From Candidatus Poribacteria bacterium (GTDB lineage: Bacteria > Poribacteria > WGA-4E > PCPOR2b): a stretch of 12,022 bases of DNA. The stretch spans positions 1-12,022 of the forward strand of contig JAPUIP010000337.1 in the NCBI GenBank assembly GCA_027296925.1. The letters run 5' to 3'. Positions 1 to 6,202 of the stretch are shown one piece after another (positions within the stretch are counted from its first letter, which is position 1; every line of letters starts with the position of its first letter). The notes beneath the pieces are model-generated. The model did no database searches and had not been told where the DNA came from. It worked only from the letters and a program-made list of their open reading frames with translations. The position numbers and the translations under genes are program-made.

Positions 1-180
1 ATGAGCATTCAAAGCCATGCTGACTCCTAACCAGCCGTTGCCGTTGACCCTTCGCTGCGCTCGAGGGCAGGCTTGGGGAGCTGTGGTTTTATGAATGTTT
101 GGCGCATGTAGGCGGATCGTGCATGGCAAGTTGATGGAGCCCGATAGCTGGCTTGGCGATCTGCCAGCATCCGCAGGAGG
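1..180. other. Left-edge non-coding stretch
   Basis: The first 30 bases are open in frame 1 and end in TAA at 28-30. This could be the last codons of a gene entering from the left, but nine codons are too few to judge. The rest holds no convincing gene. Bases 48-67 (CCCTTCGCTGCGCTCGAGGG) have CCCT/AGGG ends and resemble the GC-rich dispersed intergenic elements common in many genomes, although no second copy lies in this window. The SD sequence of the next gene closes the stretch. No convincing promoter could be picked out. Confidence 0.4.
175..180 (+). promoter_or_regulatory. Shine-Dalgarno AGGAGG that decides the start of the first gene
   Basis: A full AGGAGG abuts the in-frame ATG at 181 with no spacing, which cannot serve that ATG. 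It lies exactly 9 bases before the ATG at 190, a normal spacing, so translation should start at 190. Confidence 0.75.
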
Positions 181-189
181 ATGGATTCT

Positions 190-1233
190 ATGCAAGACAC
201 CGAGTGGGCACGCGTGAGCGAGGACGACCACACTATCAAAATCGAGACCGACAAACTCGAAGCCGTCATTCCCAAGAAGACCCCCAAACAGTGGATGACC
301 GGAATCGAAAAAGGATCGTTTCTCGACAAGACCACCGGCTTCGGAGAAGTCGGCGATGGCTTGATGGTCATCGATTGGCTCATGGAGGCGGGCAGCGACG
401 AAAACTATGGCAATCAGGTTATCGCCCCGGACGGGCATGGCGTCGGCCGATATACTTGGCACGAGAACGAGACCGAGCCGGCTCGGCAAGCCGACGCGCT
501 CATGGCCCACGGTAGCAGCCATCGTAAGCGTATGGTCGAGGGCCCGCAGCTCTGCCACCGGATGAAGCCCGTGCAGCCGGACGTCATCCGCGGCACAGAC
601 TTCATCGCGTTCAAGACGACTTATCAGTACGAGTACGCCGCCCCCGGCCGCAAAGCCGGATCGCGCTGGACGCAACTGATCGTGTTTCCCAAAGGCGAGC
701 GATTCTTCGTGTTGATGGACAAGATCAACAGCGTCAACGATTCGAAGGAGATGTTCCTCCGCAACGACACGCCGGGCTGTGTCCGCCATGAGAAGGGCAA
801 CACGTTCAGCGAGATTTATCTCAGCTATCTGAGCGGCCCCAAAGGGGTGCGCATCCCGTCTCGCGAGTTCTTCACCCCGTTCCCGCCGGACTTGAAGTTC
901 GGCTATCGCCGCGACTTAAACAAAACGCCGGCGCATTTCATTCGCGCGTACCATTTGCGGGAGGTGAAGACGGGTGAAGACGGCCCATGGCTGGCCGGTC
1001 TGACGCTCGAACCGTCCGTGGTCTATGAGGCGTGGTGCAGCCAGCGACCCGGGAACATCATCGTCATGATCCAGGAGATCCACGGCAAGCCGGTGAAGGC
1101 GGGGGAATCCTTCAGTGCGGCCCACATCGTGGGCTACTTCGACACGATCGAGGACATGCACAAGGTGTACGACCGCTACAAAGCCCACACCGCGCTGACC
1201 GCCGACGCTTCGGGCTGGCGACTGGTGAGGTAG
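190..1233 (+). CDS. Uncharacterised 347-residue protein
   Basis: Cytoplasmic-looking protein with no signal peptide and no membrane segment. I do not recognise a named family. It begins MQDTEWARVSEDDHTIKIE and then has many aromatic and charged residues in short beta-strand-like stretches, for example WTQLIVFPKGERFFVLMDKI in the middle and IIVMIQEIHGKPVKAGESF followed by HIVGYFDTIEDM near the end. Such a beta-rich layout would suit a beta-sandwich protein of carbohydrate metabolism, and the convergent neighbour is a DUF4432 epimerase-fold protein, but this is only inference. The start at 190 is chosen because AGGAGG lies 9 bases upstream. The reading frame is intact and codon use looks normal, so it is very probably expressed. 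It converges on the next gene with only 20 bases between the stops. Gene reality is secure; function is unknown. Confidence 0.85.
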   Translation: MQDTEWARVSEDDHTIKIETDKLEAVIPKKTPKQWMTGIEKGSFLDKTTGFGEVGDGLMVIDWLMEAGSDENYGNQVIAPDGHGVGRYTWHENETEPARQADALMAHGSSHRKRMVEGPQLCHRMKPVQPDVIRGTDFIAFKTTYQYEYAAPGRKAGSRWTQLIVFPKGERFFVLMDKINSVNDSKEMFLRNDTPGCVRHEKGNTFSEIYLSYLSGPKGVRIPSREFFTPFPPDLKFGYRRDLNKTPAHFIRAYHLREVKTGEDGPWLAGLTLEPSVVYEAWCSQRPGNIIVMIQEIHGKPVKAGESFSAAHIVGYFDTIEDMHKVYDRYKAHTALTADASGWRLVR

Positions 1234-1253
1234 ACGCCGAACCAGGCGCTTCA

Positions 1254-2330
1254 TCACCTTCTGACCAAGTGCTCAAAGCTACGGATTTCTTCCTCGCCCG
1301 TGAGAACGCCGATCTCCAGATGAAATTCGCGGACTTCGCCGGGCTGAATGTACTGCAGATAGCCGTGCTTGCGATTCCATGCGCGACCCAACATGCTGAC
1401 ATTGCCGGGCTCGATGCCTGTGACATAAGTCCCCCGGTGGAAGTGTTGCCAGTGGTTGACGAGGGGTATCTCGTCAACCGGGAATTTCCAGTAAAGCCCG
1501 AGTTGTAGACGGTCGTTGATCAGCCCAACGCGAACGTTGCCTTCGGCATCGGGGACGGGTCGGTGCACATACACGTCGTCGTGCGCGTCCTGCTGCGGTC
1601 CCAGCGCCACTTCGTATTCCTCAGGACCGACTTCCCGGTCCTCCATCCACTCCGTGGTTTTCTCACTGTTAATGACGAGACGGGTCCCGGCATCGAGCAG
1701 CGGGAAGCCCGGATTGGTGTGATAGACAAACATCAGCGGCGAACGATCCACACTGAGGTTCTCGATTCGGTCGTAGATGCGCAGGCACTTCTCGCCGAGG
1801 ACAGTGGAGATCTCCCGGGTGAGTTCCAGATTGGTGCCGAAGACCACCGCCTCGCGCATTCGGCCGCGCACCCGAACCACGTAATCCTCGCCTTCCCAGC
1901 CACAGTCGGCGACAACCCCTTTAGCGGGAATAAAGGAAAGCCGGCCATGGAGACCCAGTTCCTCGTTTTCTTCCTCAGGGTCAACTTCCGGGTGACCGGT
2001 GAATATCATGCCGCAACTGGTCACCAGACCACCGAAGAATCCGCGCATCCAGCCATAGCCCTGGGGCTCGTAGAAGGATGGCCCCACATCGCCGGTATTG
2101 CCTCGGAAGCATAGGGACATTCCCTGATAGTGCGCCGAGGCGATATCGAGGGAACGGCCCGGTAGAATGGAAAAACAGAGTCCGGAGGCGTTGAAGACTT
2201 CAATCAGATCCGCGCCCCGCTCATTGCCTTCCACCAATTCAGCTCGGCGGGCACTGGCGAGTTGCGTCATATCTCCGACCATTTCCAATAATTCCTGTTT
2301 GCTGTACTGACGTCCAAAAAGCTGTGGCAT
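1254..2330 (-). CDS. DUF4432 family protein (aldose 1-epimerase / galactose mutarotase fold)
   Basis: 358 residues, the usual size for DUF4432 proteins, which share the beta-sandwich fold of galactose mutarotases and are thought to act on sugars or sugar derivatives; the reaction is unproven for most members. Family-like segments are visible in order: SILPGRSLDIASAHYQG (about 54-70), LHGRLSFIPAK (127-137), FVYHTNPGFPLLDAGTRL (201-218), and WQHFHRGTYVTGIEPGN (294-310) near the C-terminus. In mutarotases a His and an acidic residue do the chemistry; the equivalent here would be among H128, H204 and E307, but I cannot assign them. There is no signal peptide, so it is cytosolic. An AAAGGAAA purine run about 6-7 bases before the ATG serves as SD. 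It lies directly downstream of the remains of another gene on the same strand, so the two may once have formed an operon. The fold assignment is firm; the substrate is not. Confidence 0.88.
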   Translation of the reverse strand: MPQLFGRQYSKQELLEMVGDMTQLASARRAELVEGNERGADLIEVFNASGLCFSILPGRSLDIASAHYQGMSLCFRGNTGDVGPSFYEPQGYGWMRGFFGGLVTSCGMIFTGHPEVDPEEENEELGLHGRLSFIPAKGVVADCGWEGEDYVVRVRGRMREAVVFGTNLELTREISTVLGEKCLRIYDRIENLSVDRSPLMFVYHTNPGFPLLDAGTRLVINSEKTTEWMEDREVGPEEYEVALGPQQDAHDDVYVHRPVPDAEGNVRVGLINDRLQLGLYWKFPVDEIPLVNHWQHFHRGTYVTGIEPGNVSMLGRAWNRKHGYLQYIQPGEVREFHLEIGVLTGEEEIRSFEHLVRR

Positions 2331-2395
2331 ATCTGTTTCCTTTCAATTCTTGGCCTGACACACAGGGCAGCGATTGGCAATGCGCATGGTGCCTT

Positions 2396-2760
2396 CTAAG
2401 TCAGTGCCCGGAATAAATTCTCGTATTTTTTTGGATTCCGTCTCAGGTATTCAACTGCCCGCCGGTGACTTTCGGGATGCCTCGCAAGCCAATTGCTTCG
2501 ACCGCCTCATCTTCTCTCTCCCAAAGAAAATTTCCCATGTGTGGGTCTCCCTCTCGCCGTTCCTGGCACTGGAGGACCGCCTCCAAAACGTCTTCGGCCA
2601 GATCGAGGTACTGCGGCGTGCCATTAGCGACGAGATCGGCTGCAAATTCTGCGGCGAGCCGAGAAGCGTGGAAAGTTCTGCCTTCCTCCCATCTCCCGAG
2701 CATGCAGGTTTGTGGATTAAAGTTCTCTGGAATGGTTAACGGGATGGTTGCTTCAGCCAT
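2396..2760 (-). pseudogene. Decayed gene: N-terminal and C-terminal remnants in different frames
   Basis: An ATG at 2758-2760, preceded by AGAGGGAAA, opens a convincing protein start (MAEATIPLTIPENFNPQTC, then MLGRWEEGRTFHASRLAAEF and a helical DLAEDVLEAVLQCQERREG). The well-formed part runs to about residue 85 (FLWEREDEAVE). The frame then continues poorly for about 18 residues and stops at 2443. In another frame, 2396-2506 encodes a well-formed C-terminal tail, NWLARHPESHRRAVEYLR then RNPKKYENLFRALT, followed by a stop. The simplest reading is a large internal deletion with loss of frame near 2490-2510. A third frame ends in a CPVC motif at 2343-2450. I cannot name the family. If expressed, the product would be a 105-residue fragment (2443-2760). 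It could instead be a genuine short protein, but the in-frame end looks unnatural. Confidence 0.55.
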
Positions 2761-2862
2761 AACGTCAAGTTTCCCTCTTGGACATGAGTAACGTGGGGCG
2801 CCATTGCATAAATACACACTTCGTGCGACGCTTCTTTCGATTTGGGACGGATGCCCCCTTTC

Positions 2863-2891
2863 ATGGTAAACGATATTCAGCCCTCCGTCAA
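2863..2891 (-). promoter_or_regulatory. Possible sigma70-like promoter for the decayed minus-strand gene
   Basis: On the minus strand TTGACG (2886-2891) is followed after 17 bases by TACCAT (2863-2868), about 100 bases upstream of the ATG at 2760. The -35 is close to consensus and the -10 matches at four of six positions. It may be left over from the time the gene was intact, and may still read through to the DUF4432 gene. Confidence 0.35.
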
Positions 2892-2928
2892 TAAAAAAAT
2901 ACGCACAAAAAAGGCCGCCCCGCTGCAA

Positions 2929-2963
2929 CAAAGTGGAGTGCGTTCTGACGGCACTCCACTTTG
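2929..2963. repeat. Long palindrome (13-15 bp stem)
   Basis: The left arm CAAAGTGGAGTGC (2929-2941) and right arm GCACTCCACTTTG (2951-2963) are perfect inverted repeats. The stem can extend by GT/AC with one bulged G, leaving a TCTG loop. No T-run follows immediately on either side and no gene ends here, so it is unlikely to be a terminator. It looks like a dispersed palindromic element (REP or MITE-remnant type), which only a genome-wide search could confirm. Confidence 0.6.
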
Positions 2964-3030
2964 CTTCGTACCTCACTACGAACCAAGCCTTTCGAGAATT
3001 AAACGCTCGGTGTGAGTGATTGGAAAACAG

Positions 3031-3104
3031 CACCCCGGCTGTCTTTCGACGCCGGGTGTGTTGAGGCGCAAACACCCGGTGTCTTCCGACAACCGGGGTT
3101 TGCG
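3031..3104. repeat. Tandem pair of related hairpins with a shared loop
   Basis: Hairpin one pairs CACCCCGGC (3031-3039, one bulged C) with GCCGGGTG (3051-3058). Hairpin two pairs 3067-3080 (CGCAAACACCCGGT, one bulged A) with 3092-3104 (ACCGGGGTTTGCG). The loops GTCTTTCGAC (3041-3050) and GTCTTCCGAC (3081-3090) differ at one base, while the stems differ with compensating changes. Two copies of one palindromic unit in tandem is the layout of REP/BIME-type elements. The RNA form would be two stem-loops, but they lie upstream of the hxlA promoter and would not be in its message. Confidence 0.55.
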
Positions 3105-3156
3105 AGGATAATCCACACCAGACGTTTAAATGACCCGATTAGAGATTTCTAGGGCG

Positions 3157-3185
3157 TTGCGTTTTCTCGTCAAATCGGTTATACT
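3157..3185 (+). promoter_or_regulatory. Sigma70-like promoter of hxlA-hxlB
   Basis: TTGCGT (3157-3162) and TATACT (3180-3185) are separated by exactly 17 bases. Transcription would start near 3191-3193, just before GGAGGTG at 3194-3200, so the leader is very short if the GTG at 3209 is used, or about 65 bases if the ATG at 3257 is used. No operator could be identified with confidence. Confidence 0.55.
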
Positions 3186-3193
3186 ATTTTTTT

Positions 3194-3211
3194 GGAGGTG
3201 CCTAATCTGTG
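3194..3211 (+). promoter_or_regulatory. Strong SD (GGAGGTG) with an in-frame GTG upstream of hxlA
   Basis: GGAGGTG (3194-3200) stands 8 bases before a GTG at 3209 in the hxlA frame. Starting there adds 16 residues (MIWGSSPHLLIHRSKL) not expected in the family. The family start, the ATG at 3257, has no good SD. Either hxlA carries an extension, or the SD loads ribosomes that restart at 3257. A perfect palindrome, GGGGCTCGAGCCCC (3216-3229), lies between the two starts. Confidence 0.45.
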
Positions 3212-3256
3212 ATTTGGGGCTCGAGCCCCCATTTACTCATTCACCGGTCTAAACTC

Positions 3257-3892
3257 ATGAAGCTACAACTTGCTCTGGATTTAATCGACTGTCAGAAGGC
3301 AAAACGCATCCTTGAAAAAGTCGTGGAGCTCGTCGATATCGTAGAGATCGGTACTCCACTGCTCATGAAGGAGGGGGTAAAGGCGGCCACGGAAATCAAG
3401 CAGGCCTACCCGTCGCTCGAAGTCCTGGCAGACCTGAAAATCGTCGATGCCGGCGACCAGGAAGCCCGGCTCGGGTTTGACGCCGGGGCCGATATCGTAA
3501 CCGTACTCGGTGTGGCACATGACATTACAATTCGCCGCGTCGTGGATGAGGCTCGCGTTTACAATAGGCAAGTGATGGTAGACCTGATAGCGGTCGATGC
3601 GGTACAGAAACGCGCACGTGAGCTCGATACCGTTGGCGTCGACTATATCTGTGTCCATACCGCTTTCGATATTCAGGCCCAGGGCATGAATCCCCTGCGG
3701 GAATTACAGCTTGTGCAGCCTGTGCTGAAGCGGGCTCGGGTGGCGGTTGCCGGGGGAATAAAGCCTGAAGTCCTGCCACCGATTGCGAGCTATCGTCCAG
3801 AAATTGTCGTCGTGGGTGGGTTCATCACCGGCCATCCAGATCCACGTCAGGCGGCTCTCGAAATCAGAAAACTGTTGGACTCGCAGGAGTAA
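3257..3892 (+). CDS. hxlA: 3-hexulose-6-phosphate synthase (HPS)
   Basis: Condenses formaldehyde with D-ribulose 5-phosphate to D-arabino-3-hexulose 6-phosphate, the first step of the ribulose monophosphate (RuMP) pathway; the reverse reaction makes ribulose 5-phosphate in organisms lacking the oxidative pentose phosphate branch. The 211 residues fit the family. It starts MKLQLALDLID as HPS proteins do. The orotidine-decarboxylase-superfamily metal and catalytic motif DxKxxD is DLKIVD (59-64). The second active-site His lies in ICVHTAFD (131-138), and phosphate-binding segments are VAGGIK (164-169) and VVGGFITG (185-192). It is a cytosolic (beta/alpha)8 barrel. The start at 3257 follows family length; a GTG at 3209 with a much better SD would add 16 residues. 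It is tightly coupled to hxlB, with one base between TAA and ATG, and is transcribed from the promoter at 3157-3185. Identification is confident. Confidence 0.93.
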   Translation: MKLQLALDLIDCQKAKRILEKVVELVDIVEIGTPLLMKEGVKAATEIKQAYPSLEVLADLKIVDAGDQEARLGFDAGADIVTVLGVAHDITIRRVVDEARVYNRQVMVDLIAVDAVQKRARELDTVGVDYICVHTAFDIQAQGMNPLRELQLVQPVLKRARVAVAGGIKPEVLPPIASYRPEIVVVGGFITGHPDPRQAALEIRKLLDSQE

Positions 3893-3893
3893 A

Positions 3894-4457
3894 ATGGTGA
3901 ATTTGCAGACATATATCAGCCAGATACTCGATGAACTGCGCAATGCCCTGATACCCGTTTCCAACGATCAGGGAGAAAAGCTGGCCCACGCAATCACAAA
4001 TTCCCGGGCCGTCTTTGTCGCCGGCGCCGGTCGGTCGGGCCTGGCGATGAAGAGCTTTGCCATGCGTCTGATGCATCTCGGATTTGAAACCTATGTCGTG
4101 GGAGAAACGTTAACACCAAACATCACGGATAGGGATGTGCTGTTGGTCGGTTCGGGGTCCGGTTCCACCGGCAGCTTGGTTGGCATTGCGGACAAGGCCC
4201 GCGCGGTAGGTGCCGCGATCTGCCTTATCACCATTCAAGAGGATTCACCCGTTGGACAGATGGCGGACACCATCCTCACCATACCCGCCCCAACGCCAAA
4301 GATAGACGTGGACCTCAATCTTGCCTCCGTTCAGCCCATGGGGTCTCTCTTCGAACAGAGCCTTCTGTTGACTCTGGATGCGATCATTCTTCTGTTGATG
4401 GACAAGACGGGGAAAGACACGGATGCGATGTTCGCGAGACACGCCAATCTGGAGTGA
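3894..4457 (+). CDS. hxlB: 6-phospho-3-hexuloisomerase (PHI)
   Basis: Isomerises 3-hexulose 6-phosphate to fructose 6-phosphate, completing formaldehyde fixation by the RuMP route. It is 187 residues long, normal for PHI. It is a single SIS (sugar isomerase) domain with FVAGAGRSG (41-49), the phosphosugar-binding GSGSGSTGS (86-94), the PHI-typical QPMGSLFEQ (147-155) and the characteristic C-terminus RHANLE. The start at 3894 is supported by GCAGGAG (3883-3889), which lies inside the end of hxlA, so the two are translationally coupled. HPS and PHI are fused in some archaea and adjacent in methylotrophs and in Bacillus, where they detoxify formaldehyde. A longer frame open upstream to 3783 overlaps hxlA and is not credible. 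The enzyme is cytosolic. Identification is confident. Confidence 0.93.
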   Translation: MVNLQTYISQILDELRNALIPVSNDQGEKLAHAITNSRAVFVAGAGRSGLAMKSFAMRLMHLGFETYVVGETLTPNITDRDVLLVGSGSGSTGSLVGIADKARAVGAAICLITIQEDSPVGQMADTILTIPAPTPKIDVDLNLASVQPMGSLFEQSLLLTLDAIILLLMDKTGKDTDAMFARHANLE

Positions 4458-4599
4458 GATATGAATTCAACGTGTAGCCACAACGCGGATTATACTCGAC
4501 TCAAATGGGGGACGTGAGTCAACCACCATTGAGCTGAAAAATGTGTAGTATTCACAGTCTGGAAGGAACTTGGTAACTCAATTACCTGGAGGTCATACG
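4458..4599 (+). promoter_or_regulatory. Gap between hxlB and the monooxygenase: possible promoter and dyad
   Basis: Within 142 non-coding bases lies TATACT (4491-4496), identical to the hxlA -10 hexamer, with only a weak -35 (TTCAAC, 4466-4471, 19-base spacer). Directly after it the inverted repeat GACTCA (4498-4503) / TGAGTC (4515-4520) spans the expected transcription start. Such a placement suits an operator for a repressor, but a 6-base arm can arise by chance. GGAGGT (4588-4593), 6 bases before the ATG at 4600, is a strong SD. Confidence 0.35.
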
Positions 4600-5676
4600 A
4601 TGAAATTAGGTCTGTTCATGATGCCACTGCATCCGCCGGAGAAAAACCGGACAGCGTGTTTTGAGGAGGACATCGACTTAATCGTCCTCGCCGACGAGTT
4701 GGGATTTACTGAAGCCTGGATTGGCCAGCATCACACGGTCGCCTGGGAACCCATTCCGTCTAACGACGTGTTCATTAGCAACGTCCTGCCGCGCACGAAG
4801 AACATCCGCCTCGGCACCGGGGTGTCGATTATTCCGCAGCACCATCCGGTTAACGTCGCGGTCCGTCTTGCGTTCCTTGACCACCTTTCCCGTGGGCGTC
4901 TCAATTGTGGTTTTGGACAGGGGGGCGTGGCGACCGATTGGGGTTTGTTCGACTTGCCGGACCCAAAGACGCAGGGGTTGATGACCATCGAGGCAATCGA
5001 CATCATCCTCAAGTTGTGGCAAACTGACCCACCCTTCGAGTTCAAAGGGGATTTCTGGAATATCAAGCTCGAAACCCTCGATCACGAGCGTGGGATTGGC
5101 GTCTTGCTCCAGCCTTACCAGAAACCCCATCCACCAATCGCCATGAGCATTGTGAGAGGGAATTCGATGGCGGCCCGCACGGCTGGCCAGCGCGGCTTTA
5201 TACCCATCAGCACGAACCTGGTGCCGGGTACAACGCTCGCGAATCATTGGGAGACCTACTGTGCCGGTGCCGAAGAAGCGGGGCTGCCTGCGCCAGAGCG
5301 GTCGAACTGGCGTGTGTCGCGCAGCATCTTTATCGGAGAATCGACCGACGAGGCGTGGGAGCACGCTGTCAACGGTAGCTTCATAGGCGGGTATGACTAC
5401 CTGATTACCGTCCTCAGAGCGGCGAATATGCTGCCTATTGTGAAGCACGATCCGGACTTGCCCGATGACGAGGTGACGCCAGAATACATGCTGAAAAACC
5501 TGTGCATCATTGGTGACGTGGATGAGTGCATCCGTCGGCTCCATGAAGTGTGGGAGGAGTCTGGTGGCTTCGGTACGCTGCTCATGATTACGCATGACTG
5601 GGACGATAGAGCCAAGTGGATGCGCTCCCAGGAGTTGCTGGCGAAAGAGATTGTACCCGCGCTACCAACAATCTGA
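4600..5676 (+). CDS. LLM-class flavin-dependent monooxygenase (limonene monooxygenase-like)
   Basis: A bacterial-luciferase-like (COG2141) TIM-barrel oxygenase that uses FMNH2 and O2 to oxidise an organic substrate. It has 358 residues, usual for the group. Visible family segments are the N-terminal strand MKLGLFMMPLHPPEKN, LADELGFTEAWIGQHH (30-45), NIRLGTGVSIIPQHHP (68-83), the DHLSRGRLNCGFGQGG stretch (94-109) and QKPHPPIAMS (174-183). From memory the pattern is closest to proteins annotated limonene 1,2-monooxygenase, but this family is poorly characterised and sequence alone does not fix the substrate. There is no signal peptide. The start at 4600 is preceded by GGAGGT at 6-base spacing. 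The flavin reductase gene follows after 20 bases, so the two probably form a two-component system. The hxlAB genes upstream suggest a substrate that releases formaldehyde (inference). Confidence 0.88.
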   Translation: MKLGLFMMPLHPPEKNRTACFEEDIDLIVLADELGFTEAWIGQHHTVAWEPIPSNDVFISNVLPRTKNIRLGTGVSIIPQHHPVNVAVRLAFLDHLSRGRLNCGFGQGGVATDWGLFDLPDPKTQGLMTIEAIDIILKLWQTDPPFEFKGDFWNIKLETLDHERGIGVLLQPYQKPHPPIAMSIVRGNSMAARTAGQRGFIPISTNLVPGTTLANHWETYCAGAEEAGLPAPERSNWRVSRSIFIGESTDEAWEHAVNGSFIGGYDYLITVLRAANMLPIVKHDPDLPDDEVTPEYMLKNLCIIGDVDECIRRLHEVWEESGGFGTLLMITHDWDDRAKWMRSQELLAKEIVPALPTI

Positions 5677-5696
5677 GCAGAGGGAGGAAAGTTGAA

Positions 5697-6167
5697 ATGG
5701 CGTTTGATTCGATGCAGCAACGGCAAATCATGGGTCGCTTTGCAACAGGTGTCACTGTGGTGACGACGCGCTATGGCGAGGATATTTCGGGCATGACGGC
5801 CAACGCTGTCATGTCCTTGTCATTAGATCCACCGCTGATCCTGGTCTCGGTCAATAAAAGCAGCAACATACATGGGTACCTGACGCAAGGAAAGTGTTTT
5901 GCGGTGAATGTGCTGACGAGCGAACAGGAAGACATCTCACGCCGTTTTGCGGCGCCGGGGCCGAAGGATTTTTTGGGCCTGGCACTGACAGTGGCTGAGA
6001 CCGGCGCGCCGATCCTCGCGGATGCCCTCGCCTTTGTGGACTGCCGGCTTGTCGAGGTTGTATCCGGCGGAGACCACGACATGTTCATCGGGGAGCCGGT
6101 CGCCGGTGATACGCAGGAGGGGGCGCCCCTCATTTTCTATGGTGGACAGTATACACAACTCTCTTAA
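5697..6167 (+). CDS. Flavin reductase (HpaC/DIM6-like, FMN-binding split barrel)
   Basis: Small NAD(P)H:flavin oxidoreductase that supplies free reduced FMN to an oxygenase partner. It has 156 residues, typical length. Family motifs are RFATGVTVVTT (14-24), the flavin-contacting GMTANAVMSLSLDPPL (32-47), CFAVNVL (67-73), and the GGDHDMFIGEP signature (124-134), where His-127 corresponds to the GDH motif of the family, then PLIFYGGQY (144-152). It is cytosolic. The start at 5697 is chosen for GGGAGG (5682-5687) 9 bases upstream; a longer frame back to 5616 overlaps the monooxygenase and is rejected. It is the last gene of the rightward block and its stop is followed at once by a hairpin. Pairing with the monooxygenase is inferred from order, spacing and known two-component systems. 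Confidence 0.9.
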   Translation: MAFDSMQQRQIMGRFATGVTVVTTRYGEDISGMTANAVMSLSLDPPLILVSVNKSSNIHGYLTQGKCFAVNVLTSEQEDISRRFAAPGPKDFLGLALTVAETGAPILADALAFVDCRLVEVVSGGDHDMFIGEPVAGDTQEGAPLIFYGGQYTQLS

Positions 6168-6170
6168 ACC

Positions 6171-6202
6171 GAGAGCAATGCATGCTATTATGCACGGCTC
6201 TC
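6171..6202. terminator. Hairpin between converging operons (probable bidirectional terminator)
   Basis: GAGAGC (6171-6176) pairs with GCTCTC (6197-6202) and TGCAT (6179-6183) pairs with ATGCA (6190-6194), with a 2x2 internal loop and a six-base loop. It begins 3 bases after the flavin reductase stop and overlaps the stop codon of the converging NACHT gene (6188-6190). The T-tracts are poor on both sides, with only TTTT at 6210 on plus, so termination may be weak or factor-assisted. Confidence 0.5.

Larger units (their letters stand above)
2761..3256. other. Divergent intergenic region with hairpins and promoters
   Basis: About 500 bases without a credible gene lie between the decayed minus-strand gene and hxlA on plus. 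An open minus-strand frame continues upstream of 2760 to 3075, but it crosses the palindromes and has no protein-like character. The region holds a possible minus-strand promoter (2863-2891), one long hairpin (2929-2963), a pair of related hairpins (3031-3058 and 3067-3104), the hxlA promoter (3157-3185) and an SD with a GTG at 3209. Nothing resembling a tRNA or a riboswitch was found. Confidence 0.6.

Noticed and set aside
1235..1248. Terminator between the converging first two genes
   Set aside because: The hairpin CGCC/GGCG has only 4 base pairs and no T-tract, so it is too weak to call.
2761..3075. Upstream extension of the minus-strand frame that ends at 2443
   Set aside because: It runs through the palindromes, is rich in Cys, His and Arg without pattern, and the SD and protein-like start are at 2760.
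3031..3104. CRISPR array
   Set aside because: Only two palindromic units with conserved loops and variable stems, no spacer-repeat periodicity and no cas genes.
3211..3230. Possible tRNA arm around the GGGGCTCGAGCCCC palindrome
   Set aside because: No cloverleaf, anticodon arm or TPsiC motif can be built around it.
4678..5595. Long open frame of 305 codons on the minus strand
   Set aside because: It lies wholly antisense to the monooxygenase, whose family motifs are clear, and its translation has no family features. It is a shadow of biased codon use.
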